DNA from: Bradyrhizobium ivorense
GTDB taxonomy: Bacteria > Pseudomonadota > Alphaproteobacteria > Rhizobiales > Xanthobacteraceae
Direction of reading: 5' to 3'
Length of the DNA stretch: 64,000 nucleotides
NCBI RefSeq assembly: GCF_900696085.1
Contig: NZ_CAADFC020000004.1
Coordinates: 1,309,501 to 1,373,500, forward strand
Shown: piece by piece, positions 9,296 to 17,256 of the stretch
How positions within the stretch are numbered: the stretch's first letter is position 1
How the letters are laid out: each line of letters opens with the position of its first letter
The notes under the pieces: generated by a model
Database searches by the model: none
What the model was told of the DNA's origin: nothing
Seen by the model: the letters and a program-made list of their open reading frames with translations, nothing else
Position numbers and translations under genes: made by a program

Positions 9296-10189
9296 GTGAA
9301 ACAGCTTCGTTACGTCACCCATGTCGTGATCGATGCCCTTTACACGTTCCTCGCCGATGACGGCTGGGCGATCGCGAGCCACATCGCGCTGTCGACCCTG
9401 ATGGCGCTATTCCCGTTCCTGATCGTGCTGACGTCGCTGGCCGGCTTCTTCGGCTCCAAGCAGCTGGCCGACCAGGCGGTCGGGCTATTGCTGCAGGTCT
9501 GGCCGCAGCAGGTCGCCGATTCCCTGTCCGGCGAGATCCACGACGTGCTGACCACGACACGCGGCGATATCCTGACCATCGGCGCGGTGCTCGCGGTGTA
9601 CTTCGCCTCCAACGGCGTCGAGGCGCTGCGGGTGGCGCTGAACCGCGCCTATGCCGTGCCCGAGCCGCGAAGCTGGTACTGGCTGCGGCTGGAATCGATC
9701 GGCTACACGCTGGTCGCCGCAGTCACGTCGCTGGCGATGGCGTTCCTGATCGTGCTTGGGCCGCTGATCATCGAGGCGGGGCGGCGCTATATCCCGTTCT
9801 TCGTCGAATCCAACGAGAGCCTGCTCAACACCGCCCGCTACGGCATCACGATCCTGGCGCTGGTGGTCGCGCTGTTCATCCTGCACGCCTGGCTGCCGGC
9901 GGGCCGCCGCAGCTTCCTGCAGATCGTGCCCGGCATCGTCTTCACCGTGGTCGCCTCGCTGCTGTCGGGCATCGGCTTCGGCATGTACCTGGCGCGCTTC
10001 GCCAACAACTACGTCACGATGTATGCGGGGCTCGCCTCGGTGGTGATCGCGCTGGTGTTCCTGTATTTCATCGCCGCGATCTTCGTGTTCGGCGGCGAGC
10101 TCAACGCGGCGATCATCAAGTCGCGGCTGCCGCGCGACGGCACGCTTCAAGCAGCGCAGTTGCCAGCGCGCGCGGAGACACCGGTTTGA
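9296..10189 (+). CDS. YihY/BrkB-family inner-membrane protein
   Basis: A 297-residue polytopic protein of the YihY/virulence factor BrkB family, with about six membrane segments: around 35-60, 90-110, 135-165, 180-200, 215-240 and 245-270. Family landmarks include WAIASHIALSTLMALFPFL near the start and IALVFLYFIAAIFVFGGELN near the end. It starts with GTG, preceded weakly by GGGTGG. The function is unresolved; it was once called ribonuclease BN by mistake. Its last 74 bases overlap the 3' end of the convergent kinase gene. Confidence 0.88.
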   Translation: MKQLRYVTHVVIDALYTFLADDGWAIASHIALSTLMALFPFLIVLTSLAGFFGSKQLADQAVGLLLQVWPQQVADSLSGEIHDVLTTTRGDILTIGAVLAVYFASNGVEALRVALNRAYAVPEPRSWYWLRLESIGYTLVAAVTSLAMAFLIVLGPLIIEAGRRYIPFFVESNESLLNTARYGITILALVVALFILHAWLPAGRRSFLQIVPGIVFTVVASLLSGIGFGMYLARFANNYVTMYAGLASVVIALVFLYFIAAIFVFGGELNAAIIKSRLPRDGTLQAAQLPARAETPV

Positions 10190-11402
10190 CGAGGAAGCCG
10201 TCGGCGCCGGCGGCGCGCGCGGCGGCCTCGTCCTCGACGCGGCCGGAGATGCCGACAATCGCGATGCGGCCATGCGGCGGCGGCAGCGCGCGGATGCGCT
10301 TGATCGCCTCGACCCCGCCGATGCCCGGCAGCACCATATCCATCAGCACCGCGTCGAACGCGCCCTGACCGAGCCGCTCCGGTGCGGCCTCGCCCCGGCC
10401 GACGAATTCGGCATGGTGACCGAGCTCGGTCAGGATGGTGTTGAGCACGACGCGGCCGAACGGGTTGTCCTCGACGCTGAGCAGCCGCAGCCCCTGCGCC
10501 GCCTTCGCCGCCCGATCGTCGGACAGCACGCCGACGGGGCCGTCGGCCGGCGCCAGCAGCACGTTCAGTGTGAACACGGTGCCGCCGCCGGCGCGAGGGG
10601 TCGCGACGATGTCACCGCCCATGGCGCGTGCCAGTTGCTTGACCGAGGACAGGCCGAGCCCGGCGCCGCCGAACCGCGAGGCGATCGAGACATTGGCCTG
10701 CGAGAACGGCCGGAACAGGCGCTTGACCTCGGCAAGCGACAGCCCGATGCCGCTGTCGGAGATCGCAAAGGCGACGCCGACTTTGCCCTTCGGGGCGCGC
10801 GCCGGCACCACATCGAGCTCGATGCTGCCCTGCTCGGTGAACTTGACGGCGTTGTCGATCAGGTTTTCCAGCGCGGCCCGCAGCCGGACCGGATCACCGA
10901 CCGCGAACGCCGGCAATTTGTCGGACATCTCGACGGAGGCCTGCAGCCCCTTGGCCGCCGCGCGGCCGGCCAGCGAATCGCCGGCACCGCGCGCCAGCGC
11001 CCGCAGGTCGAAGAAGTCCTGCCGGATCTCGAGCCCGGGCCCCTCGCTGCGCGCGGCATCGACGAACAGCGTCGCAAGGCTCGCTAAGTGCTCGGCGCCG
11101 GCCTTGATGGTGTCGACCCAGCGCCGCTCGCGCTCGCCGAGATCGGAAGTCGCGAGCAGGTTGCTGATCGCAAGAATCCCGGTCAGCGGCGTCCGCACCT
11201 CATGGGCGAAGGCAGCGAGCGCGGTTTCGACCATGCCGGGGCCGGACTTCGCCGACGGCTTCGCGGCCTTGCGGCGCGGCTTTGCGGCCGCCTTGACGGC
11301 GCGAGTTTTGGCCGTGCGGGCTTTTGTCTTGAGGGCGCGCGTCTTCGGCGGCGGCCGCTTGGCTTGCCGCTTGCTGCGCCCTCCGCGCGATCGTTTCGCC
11401 AT
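10116..11402 (-). CDS. Soluble hybrid histidine kinase with receiver domain and basic tail
   Basis: A 428-residue hybrid sensor kinase without membrane segments. Residues 1-53 are a strongly basic, alanine-rich tail with 22 Lys/Arg and no acidic residue. The dimerisation and phosphoacceptor helix contains FAHEVRTPLTGIL with His67. The HATPase domain spans about 165-290, with ENLIDNAVKF (N box) and GGAGLGLSSVKQLARAMGG (G box). The C-terminal receiver covers about 310-420, with acceptor Asp355 in LMDMVLPG and conserved Lys in FLVKP. No sensory PAS or GAF domain is visible. MAKRSRG at 11402 is preferred over the longer frame. An inverted repeat precedes the start codon. Confidence 0.9.
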   Translation of the reverse strand: MAKRSRGGRSKRQAKRPPPKTRALKTKARTAKTRAVKAAAKPRRKAAKPSAKSGPGMVETALAAFAHEVRTPLTGILAISNLLATSDLGERERRWVDTIKAGAEHLASLATLFVDAARSEGPGLEIRQDFFDLRALARGAGDSLAGRAAAKGLQASVEMSDKLPAFAVGDPVRLRAALENLIDNAVKFTEQGSIELDVVPARAPKGKVGVAFAISDSGIGLSLAEVKRLFRPFSQANVSIASRFGGAGLGLSSVKQLARAMGGDIVATPRAGGGTVFTLNVLLAPADGPVGVLSDDRAAKAAQGLRLLSVEDNPFGRVVLNTILTELGHHAEFVGRGEAAPERLGQGAFDAVLMDMVLPGIGGVEAIKRIRALPPPHGRIAIVGISGRVEDEAAARAAGADGFLVKPVSPRALATALLEACRRAAAAT

Positions 11403-11407
11403 GATCT

Positions 11408-11460
11408 CCGTGACCCCGCCCCGCCGCCAGCATGACATGCCAGCAGTGGCGGAGTCACGG
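11408..11460 (-). promoter_or_regulatory. Inverted repeat over the leader of the hybrid kinase gene
   Basis: Two 13-base arms, CCGTGACCCCGCC at 11408-11420 and GGCGGAGTCACGG at 11448-11460, pair with one mismatch around a 27-base loop. The element ends five bases before the kinase start codon and covers its presumed ribosome-binding GGAG. It could be a protein operator or an RNA hairpin that hides the start. Confidence 0.4.
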
Positions 11461-11695
11461 CGCCCTTTGGGAGGAGCCGAGGCAAATCAGGGTGATGGTA
11501 AGCGCTCCATCCATTTGCGGAACCTCTGCCACGGGCGCGGCCAAAATGCCGAAAAACAACCCCATGCAAAGTAGCCGGCAGCGGCCGGTTCGACCGGGCA
11601 ACCCGACACGCCGGTCAAATCAGCGGTATTATTCTACTATTCAGAAAATCGTGCAGGCTCCCCCGGCTGAGGGAGCACAGCTCCTCCGCGGCGGA

Positions 11696-12562
11696 CTACA
11701 AGCCGACCAGACCGCGGATGCCGGCCGGGCTCGCCCCCGCCGCCCGCAATTCGCGCAGCCCGGTCGCCCGGGTCGATTTGGACAGTTTTTGCCCTGCCGC
11801 GTCGTGGATCAGCCGGTGGTGGCGGTAGGCCGGTTGCGGCAGGCCGAGCAGCGTCTGCAGCAGGCGATGGACGCTGGTCGACCAGAACAGGTCCATGCCC
11901 CGGACGACGTCGGTGACGCCCTGCAGGGCATCGTCGATCACGACCGAGAGATGGTAGCTGGTCGGGGTCTCCTTGCGCGCCAGGATGACGTCGCCCCAGG
12001 CCTCCGGGCGGGCTGTCACCTCCCCGGTCTCGCCGCCCGGCCCCGCGCCGGCTTCACGCCAGGCGAGGCCGCCGGCACGAGCGCACGCCGCCGCCATGTC
12101 GAGCCGCAGCGCAAAGGGCTGGCCCTGCGCCATCAGCCGGTCGCGCTCGTCAGCCGCGAGCGATTTCGCGGTTCCCGGATAAAGCGGCGCGCCATCGGGA
12201 TCGCGCGGCCAGGCGCCGCGGGCGTCCTGCTCGGCCACCAGCCGCGCAATCTCGGCGCGGCTCTCGAAGCTCGGATAGACCAGCCCCTGCGCCGCGAGTT
12301 GCTCGACCGCCGCGCGATAGGCGGGAAAATGCTCCGACTGCCGGCGCACCGGCGTCTCCCAGACAATCCCGAGCCAGGCGAGATCCTCATAAATCGCCGT
12401 CTCGAACTCCGGCCGGCACCGCGTCACGTCGATGTCCTCGATCCGCAGCAGCAAGCGCCCGCCGGTCTGCCGCGCGAGGTCGAAGTTGAGCAGCGCCGAA
12501 TAGGCGTGACCAACATGCAGATAGCCGTTCGGGCTCGGCGCAAAACGGAAAACGGGTGGCAT
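11696..12562 (-). CDS. gluQ: Glutamyl-Q tRNA(Asp) synthetase
   Basis: It activates glutamate and attaches it to queuosine in tRNA(Asp), independent of normal aminoacylation. The 288-residue protein is a truncated GluRS catalytic domain without the anticodon-binding part. RFAPSPNGYLHVGHAYSAL at residues 6-24 holds the HIGH-type motif, RIEDIDVTRCRPE follows, and KLSKS at about 259-263 is the second class I signature. The two cysteines of the usual YPCxC zinc site are replaced (YPSFES), so this version probably lacks zinc. The start at MPPVFRF is chosen because it begins the fold; a longer frame extends 35 codons upstream. Confidence 0.92.
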   Translation of the reverse strand: MPPVFRFAPSPNGYLHVGHAYSALLNFDLARQTGGRLLLRIEDIDVTRCRPEFETAIYEDLAWLGIVWETPVRRQSEHFPAYRAAVEQLAAQGLVYPSFESRAEIARLVAEQDARGAWPRDPDGAPLYPGTAKSLAADERDRLMAQGQPFALRLDMAAACARAGGLAWREAGAGPGGETGEVTARPEAWGDVILARKETPTSYHLSVVIDDALQGVTDVVRGMDLFWSTSVHRLLQTLLGLPQPAYRHHRLIHDAAGQKLSKSTRATGLRELRAAGASPAGIRGLVGL

Positions 12563-12707
12563 GGCGATCAATCGCAAGTCATGGCCGGGCATAGCCGCCT
12601 GCTTCCGCTCGCCTATGCCCGGCGATTCTTCTAAACGAGACTCTGTTACGATAGGAGATGGATGCACCCGTCAAGCCCGCGCATGACACGTTGAAGCCAG
12701 TCCCACA

Positions 12708-13361
12708 ATGCTGATCCACCTCGAAACCCAGGCCGACCTCGATGACGCGATCCAAAAGCTCGTCGCGCAGGACCGGCGTCTGCGTCCGATCCTCGAACTG
12801 ACCGGGATGCCGGCGATCCGGCAGCGCGAGCCGGGATTTGCCGGGCTCGCCGCCATCATCTGCGGCCAGCAGCTGTCGACCGCGAGCGCGGCGGCGATCT
12901 GGGGCCGGGTCAGCCAGGCGTTCGATCCGTTCCATCATGACGCGATCCGCAAGGCCCGCGCCGATCGCCTCGGCCGGCTTGGGCTGTCGGCGGCCAAGAT
13001 CAAGACGCTCAAGCATATCGCGCGCGAACTCGCCGAGGAGCGGTTGAACCTCGACGTGCTCGCCAACGAAGAAGCCGACGCCGCGCACAACACGCTGACC
13101 GCGCTGCCCGGCATCGGCCCGTGGACCGCCGACGTCTATCTGCTGTTCTGCCTCGGCCATGGCGACGCCTGGCCGGCGGGCGACCTCGCGGTGCAGGAGG
13201 CGGTCAAGACCGGGCTCGGGCTAAAGGAGCGGCCGACGCCGAAGCAGATGGCGCCGCTCGCCGAGCCGTGGCGTCCGCTGCGCGGCGCCGCCGCGCATCT
13301 GTGGTGGGCGTATTACCGCGTGCTCCGGAAGCGCGAGGGCGTCATCGCGAGCACAGCCTAG
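12708..13361 (+). CDS. AlkA-type DNA-3-methyladenine glycosylase II
   Basis: A base-excision repair glycosylase that removes alkylated purines. The 217-residue protein belongs to the HhH-GPD superfamily: the helix-hairpin-helix is LPGIGPWTADVYLLF near 127-142, and the catalytic aspartate is Asp159 in AGDLAVQEAV. CGQQLSTASAAAIWGRV near 55-70 is the typical helix of the AlkA group. It lacks the N-terminal domain of E. coli AlkA, like other alphaproteobacterial short forms. The gene is divergent from gluQ, 145 bases apart. Confidence 0.9.
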   Translation: MLIHLETQADLDDAIQKLVAQDRRLRPILELTGMPAIRQREPGFAGLAAIICGQQLSTASAAAIWGRVSQAFDPFHHDAIRKARADRLGRLGLSAAKIKTLKHIARELAEERLNLDVLANEEADAAHNTLTALPGIGPWTADVYLLFCLGHGDAWPAGDLAVQEAVKTGLGLKERPTPKQMAPLAEPWRPLRGAAAHLWWAYYRVLRKREGVIASTA

Positions 13362-13399
13362 TGCGGGATACCGCCCGACCTCATTTCTTCGGGCTATCG

Positions 13400-13912
13400 T
13401 CAACCGGACTGCGGGGCTCTCCAGGGGATCACCCGCGGAATCCAGCGGCGGACGTTCGCGCAATATGCCTCGTACTCTGAACCAAACGTGCTCTGCAAGG
13501 TCGGCTCTTCATAGGCAACGACGAACAGGTGGAAGGCGAGCCAGAGCAGTGCGCCCAACAGAACGAGGCGCCAATCGCCAAACAACATCGCCTGACCAAG
13601 GATGATTGCGACGACGGCGAGGTAGATCGGATTGCGCACGTGCCGGTAGAGACCTGTGACCACCAAGTTCTTGGTTGGCGCAATGGGCGCAGGTGTGCCG
13701 AGTCCTTGAAGCGCAAATCGTGCAAAGGAGTCCACGAGTCCAGGCAAACCGACCAGGATGAGGAGAACGCCGACTGAGCGCGCGGCCTCAAGACCGAAAA
13801 AGGCAGGCTTGAACTCCCAGCGCGTCATCGACCACGGGATCAGACCTGCGAGCACACACGGCGCAACCAGGAAGAATAGTGCAGAGCCTAAGACGGCACT
13901 CACCCTTTGCAT
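13400..13912 (-). CDS. Isoprenylcysteine carboxyl methyltransferase-like membrane protein
   Basis: A 170-residue polytopic protein of the ICMT/PEMT superfamily, which binds S-adenosylmethionine and methylates lipid or prenyl-like substrates. The C-terminal signature is RHVRNPIYLAVVAI, with VAYEEPTLQSTFGSEYEAYC and RWIPR. Four hydrophobic segments are visible, about 8-28, 40-60, 98-118 and 120-138. The ATG at 13912 has GGGAG five to nine bases upstream. It is the last gene of the ECF sigma factor operon and its start overlaps the preceding frame by 13 bases. The substrate is unknown. Confidence 0.82.
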   Translation of the reverse strand: MQRVSAVLGSALFFLVAPCVLAGLIPWSMTRWEFKPAFFGLEAARSVGVLLILVGLPGLVDSFARFALQGLGTPAPIAPTKNLVVTGLYRHVRNPIYLAVVAIILGQAMLFGDWRLVLLGALLWLAFHLFVVAYEEPTLQSTFGSEYEAYCANVRRWIPRVIPWRAPQSG

Positions 13913-14295
13913 GGTCGCTCCCTGATGCTTTCGCCGGCGGCGCTAGAGCAATTTCCGTTCCGATGGAATCGGAACGGAGCTCTAGATTCTTTTCTTGACG
14001 CGTTTTCTTCACGCGAACCGGTATCCACTTCGCTGGAAAACGCTCTATTTATTGAAAGAGCATCTGTTGAACCGCGACGGCCTTGCGAAAGCGTCTCGAC
14101 CAAGCCCACAGTCCAGCACATCGGGCATCCGCGTAACGCGACGAGGGCGGCAACGCCCGCGCCCAGGGATAGCCAAGGGTGCGCGGTCTGGTCAACGATG
14201 GCCCAAGCGAATAGCGCCGCCGCAGCTGCGCCGCGCATCAGGTGTGCGCCCAGGAAAACGCTCCCGAACATGCCGGTTCCACGAAAGTAATTCAT
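13900..14295 (-). CDS. Small membrane protein with CPMC motif and repeat-encoded C-terminus
   Basis: A 131-residue frame starting MNYFRGTGMFGSVFLGAHLM. Two membrane helices lie at about 10-34 and 40-56, followed by RGCPMCWTVGLVETL, whose Cys-Pro-Met-Cys resembles a thiol or metal site. Homologous function is unknown. The ATG overlaps the stop of the sigma factor gene (ATGA), so the two are translationally coupled. From about residue 83 the sequence is encoded by an intergenic palindromic repeat (13943-14046) and looks unlike a folded domain, so the original protein probably ended near residue 75. Confidence 0.68.
   Translation of the reverse strand: MNYFRGTGMFGSVFLGAHLMRGAAAAALFAWAIVDQTAHPWLSLGAGVAALVALRGCPMCWTVGLVETLSQGRRGSTDALSINRAFSSEVDTGSREENASRKESRAPFRFHRNGNCSSAAGESIRERPCKG
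13943..14046. repeat. Palindromic repeat (CCGGTATCCACTTCGCTGGAAAACGCTC type)
   Basis: It contains the internal inverted repeat TTCCGTTCCGAT/ATCGGAACGGA and the ends AGAGCAA... and ...AACGCTCT. Related elements with GAGCATGATC or GAGCGTGATC cores are at 46828-46911, 54976-55027 and 62515-62572. Here it lies within an open reading frame. Confidence 0.7.
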
Positions 14296-14837
14296 GTGCT
14301 CTCTCGTCCGCTGTCCTTTGCGCCGAGCAGATATTCGCGCACCAATGTGCGGGCGCGGCGCAGGCGGCTCTTGGCCGCCTCGCGCGTCACGCCGAGCCGC
14401 CGGGCGATTTCCCCAATCGTCAGATCTTCGAGATCTCGCAGCAGCAGCACTTCGCGATGCGACGGCGAAAGCGACTCGATCGCATTGACCAAGTCTATGC
14501 GTAACTCGTCCGGCGGGACCTTTGCGAGTTCGCGTGCCTCTTCCAGGCTGGCGAGTTCCTCGACTCCGCGCATCAGCATCAGCGCCGGCAGCATGCAAAG
14601 GCGCGCGATGACGGTTAGCAGCCAGCCGGCGAGTGCGGCTGGACTGCGGATCGTGCCCACGCGCCGGTACACGACGATGAGTGCCTCTTGCACCACATCT
14701 TCGATGACCGAGGCGCGGTAGCAAAGGCGCCGGGCGTAGCGTCGAATGTCCGGCTGCAGCGCCACCAGCAGCTGTGTGAGCGCGTGCCGGTCGCCCGACT
14801 GTGCCGCGAGCAAGAGATCGTCTGATACGCGCGCCAA
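14292..14837 (-). CDS. ECF-type RNA polymerase sigma factor
   Basis: A 181-residue extracytoplasmic-function sigma factor. Region 2 includes RYARRLCYRASVIEDVVQEA (about 34-53), with the conserved acidic D-x-x-Q-E segment. Region 4 includes LSPSHREVLLLRDLEDLTIG and the helix-turn-helix IARRLGVTREAAKSRLRRAR near 145-165. Between them a linker with MLPALMLMRGVEELASLEEA is unusual. No classical anti-sigma gene (zinc-binding ChrR or RseA type) is adjacent; small CPxC membrane proteins flank it instead. It starts six bases after the upstream gene ends. Confidence 0.9.
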   Translation of the reverse strand: MARVSDDLLLAAQSGDRHALTQLLVALQPDIRRYARRLCYRASVIEDVVQEALIVVYRRVGTIRSPAALAGWLLTVIARLCMLPALMLMRGVEELASLEEARELAKVPPDELRIDLVNAIESLSPSHREVLLLRDLEDLTIGEIARRLGVTREAAKSRLRRARTLVREYLLGAKDSGREST

Positions 14838-14843
14838 GGGTCG

Positions 14844-15050
14844 TCACCCCTTCAGTGGCTCGCGCCCGGCGACGGCGCAAGCAGGACAATAGCCGAACAC
14901 GCCAGTGACCAGCGTCACCACACCTGCACCGCCGAGCAGTAGCCCGAGCGGCGACGCGTGCAGCGCAACCACGCCGCAAATGAGCATCAAGCTCCCGCCG
15001 ATCAGCCTGGCCGCGCGCTCCCATCCGCCGACGTTCTTCCTATACCACAT
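14844..15050 (-). CDS. Small YgaP-like DUF2892 membrane protein with CPAC motif
   Basis: A 68-residue protein starting MWYRKNVGGWERAARLIGG, the typical beginning of DUF2892 (YgaP transmembrane) proteins. Two membrane helices lie at about 14-33 and 36-53, and the end is GYCPACAVAGREPLKG. The Cys-Pro-Ala-Cys replaces the common CPxY of the family. The start at 15050 is chosen on this homology; the frame is open further upstream. It is the first gene of the sigma factor operon. Confidence 0.8.
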   Translation of the reverse strand: MWYRKNVGGWERAARLIGGSLMLICGVVALHASPLGLLLGGAGVVTLVTGVFGYCPACAVAGREPLKG

Positions 15051-15206
15051 GGTTCTGTGCTCCGGTTCGTGACACGCCGCGATGGCGCATTCATCCAGAC
15101 AAGAGGGCGCAAACCCGGCGCCGGGGTCGCGGCCCAAAAAATAATTTGAGGGGGCTGGCAGCTTCGGCGGGCTGGCGTGGACGTCGGGCGCGCCCTGGAC
15201 CACCCT

Positions 15207-16094
15207 TCAGCCGCGCAGCCGGACGCGGTCCTGGCGTGCGCAGTCGGTGACGAAGCCGAGCACGGCGCGCACCGCGGGCAGCTCGACCAGATCGGGATGC
15301 GCGAGCAGCCAGAGATCGGACAGGCTGAAGAGCTTTTGCGGCGCGATCCGGATCAGATCGGGATACGGCGCCGCCACCAGGCAGGACAGCACGGACACCC
15401 CGAGCCCGGCGCGCGCCGCCGCCAGCATGTCGCCCTGCGAGGAGCAGCGCATCACCATCGTGCCCTGCCGCGTGACGAAGTCGCTCCAGCGCGCCAGATC
15501 CGCATTCGAGGCCTGGTCGGCGAAGCCGATCACGCTGTGACCCTTCCACTCGTCCGACCGCTCGGGAAGCTTGCGCCCGGCCGCATAGTCGCGCGAGGCG
15601 TAGAAGCCGGCGCCGAGCCGTCCGATCCGGCGCCCGATCAGATTTTCGTCGCCGGCATCGACCGGCCGCAGCACCACGTCGGCCTCGCGGCGGCGCACGC
15701 TTGCCGGAAACGGGTGGGTGATGATCTCGAGCTGGATGTTGGGGTGATCGCGCAGGAACGGCTTGAGACGCGGCATCAGCCAGTGCGACGCCAGCGTCGC
15801 GCCGATCGACAGCTTCACGACGCCGCGGGCCTGTGCGCCGGTCGCGGACGCCACGGCCTCCGCGCGCAAGGCGGCCGCGGCCATCGCCTCGGCGTACTCG
15901 CGGAACTTGCGGCCGTGCGAGGTGAGCGACAGCCCGTCACTGGAGCGGGCGAACAGGCGGGTGCCGAGCTGCCGTTCCAGCGCGGCGACGTTGCGGCCGG
16001 CGGTCGGATGGCTGATGCGCAGCCGGCGTGCAGCGCCGGCCAGGCTCCGCGTCTCCGCCACCGCGACGAAGGTCTTGCAGAGATCCCAGTCCAT
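15207..16094 (-). CDS. LysR-family transcriptional regulator
   Basis: A 295-residue LysR regulator. The N-terminal winged helix-turn-helix is in MDWDLCKTFVAVAETRSL and AARRLRISHPTAGRNVAALE, residues 1-60; the C-terminal effector-binding domain spans about 90-290. The ATG at 16094 has GGAGCGGA upstream and is preferred over one six codons earlier. The sequence of the recognition helix (SHPTAGRNV rather than SQPAVSRQI) places it in a subgroup with H-P-T. It is divergent from the nitronate-monooxygenase-like gene, separated by 165 bases, and is its likely regulator. Confidence 0.9.
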   Translation of the reverse strand: MDWDLCKTFVAVAETRSLAGAARRLRISHPTAGRNVAALERQLGTRLFARSSDGLSLTSHGRKFREYAEAMAAAALRAEAVASATGAQARGVVKLSIGATLASHWLMPRLKPFLRDHPNIQLEIITHPFPASVRRREADVVLRPVDAGDENLIGRRIGRLGAGFYASRDYAAGRKLPERSDEWKGHSVIGFADQASNADLARWSDFVTRQGTMVMRCSSQGDMLAAARAGLGVSVLSCLVAAPYPDLIRIAPQKLFSLSDLWLLAHPDLVELPAVRAVLGFVTDCARQDRVRLRG

Positions 16095-16259
16095 GCCGTC
16101 CGCTCCGTTCAATCCTGGCAGGTCGTCTGTTCAATATTGAACGCCACGCCGGTGCCGTCCAGCCCTATATTGGCGGGCAAGAGAACTGCCGTTCAGCACA
16201 ACACAACCCGCTTCCCATCCGGCCGCCGGCCGATGGCGCGCGCATGGAGGACCCGACAG

Positions 16260-17231
16260 ATGCCGCTACCCGCTTCGCTCGCCAACAAGCTCGAACTGCC
16301 GGTGGTCGGCTCGCCGCTGTTCATCGTGTCGGGGCCCGAGCTCGTGATCGCGCAGTGCAAGGCCGGCATCGTCGGTTCGTTCCCGGCGCTGAATGCCCGT
16401 CCGGTCGAAAAGCTCGACGAGTGGCTGACGCGCATTGCCGACGAGCTCGGCGAGTACCAGGCGCTGCATCCGGAGAAGAAGGTGGCGCCCTACGCGGTCA
16501 ACCAGATCTGCCACGCCTCCAACGACCGGCTGATGAAAGACATGGAAACCTGCGTGAAGCACAAGGTGCCCGTGATCATCACCTCGCTGCGTCCGCCGTC
16601 CGAGATCGTCGAGGCCGCGCACTCCTATGGCGGCGTGGTGTTCCACGACGTCATCAACGTGAAGCACGCCCGCAAGGCCGCCGAGCAGGGCGTCGACGGC
16701 CTGATCCTAGTCTGTGCCGGCGCCGGCGGGCATGCCGGCACCCTCTCGCCGTTCGCGCTGGTGCGCGAGGTCAAGCAGTGGTTCAAGGGCACGATCCTGC
16801 TGTCGGGGGCGATTTCCGACGGCTGGAGCATCGCGTCCGCGCTCGCGCTCGGCGCCGACCTCGCCTATATCGGCACCCGCTTCATCGCCACCGAGGAGGC
16901 CAATGCCGATCTCAGGTACAAGCAGGCGCTGACCGAACACGCCGCGCACGACATCGTCTATTCGAACCTGTTCACCGGCGTGCATGGCAATTATCTCGGG
17001 CCGTCGATCGCGGCGGCGGGGCTCGACCCCGCCAACCTGCCGGTCGCCGACAAGACCAAGATGAATTTCGGCTCCGGCGGCAACATGAAGGCCAAGGCCT
17101 GGCGCGACATCTGGGGCTCCGGCCAGGGCATCGGCCAGATCACCGACGCCCCGCCGGTCGCCGAACTGGTGGCGCGGCTGAAGGCGGAGTTCACCGCGGC
17201 GCGCAGCGATTTCCTGCGGGCCAGCGCCTGA
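16260..17231 (+). CDS. Nitronate monooxygenase-like flavoprotein
   Basis: A 323-residue FMN-dependent TIM-barrel enzyme of the nitronate monooxygenase (2-nitropropane dioxygenase) family. Landmarks are PLFIVSGPELVIAQCKAGIV near 20-40, the FMN-phosphate segment CAGAGGHAGTLSPF near 155-168, and GAISDGWSIASALALGADLA followed by GTRFIATEEA. The ATG at 16260 lies eight bases after GGAGG and begins the barrel, so I reject the much longer open frame upstream. It may detoxify nitronates or act on other substrates of the neighbouring catabolic cluster. Confidence 0.9.
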   Translation: MPLPASLANKLELPVVGSPLFIVSGPELVIAQCKAGIVGSFPALNARPVEKLDEWLTRIADELGEYQALHPEKKVAPYAVNQICHASNDRLMKDMETCVKHKVPVIITSLRPPSEIVEAAHSYGGVVFHDVINVKHARKAAEQGVDGLILVCAGAGGHAGTLSPFALVREVKQWFKGTILLSGAISDGWSIASALALGADLAYIGTRFIATEEANADLRYKQALTEHAAHDIVYSNLFTGVHGNYLGPSIAAAGLDPANLPVADKTKMNFGSGGNMKAKAWRDIWGSGQGIGQITDAPPVAELVARLKAEFTAARSDFLRASA

Positions 17232-17256
17232 CCCTATTGCAGCAGTCCGGGAGCGA

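Noticed and set aside
11661..11680. Hairpin GCTCCCCCGGCTGAGGGAGC as terminator for gluQ
   Set aside because: The stem is short and the downstream side has no clean T-run, so I did not list it.
15177..16259. Upstream extension of the nitronate-monooxygenase frame
   Set aside because: The enzyme's homologous region begins at the ATG at 16260 with GGAGG ahead of it. The upstream part runs antisense through the LysR gene.
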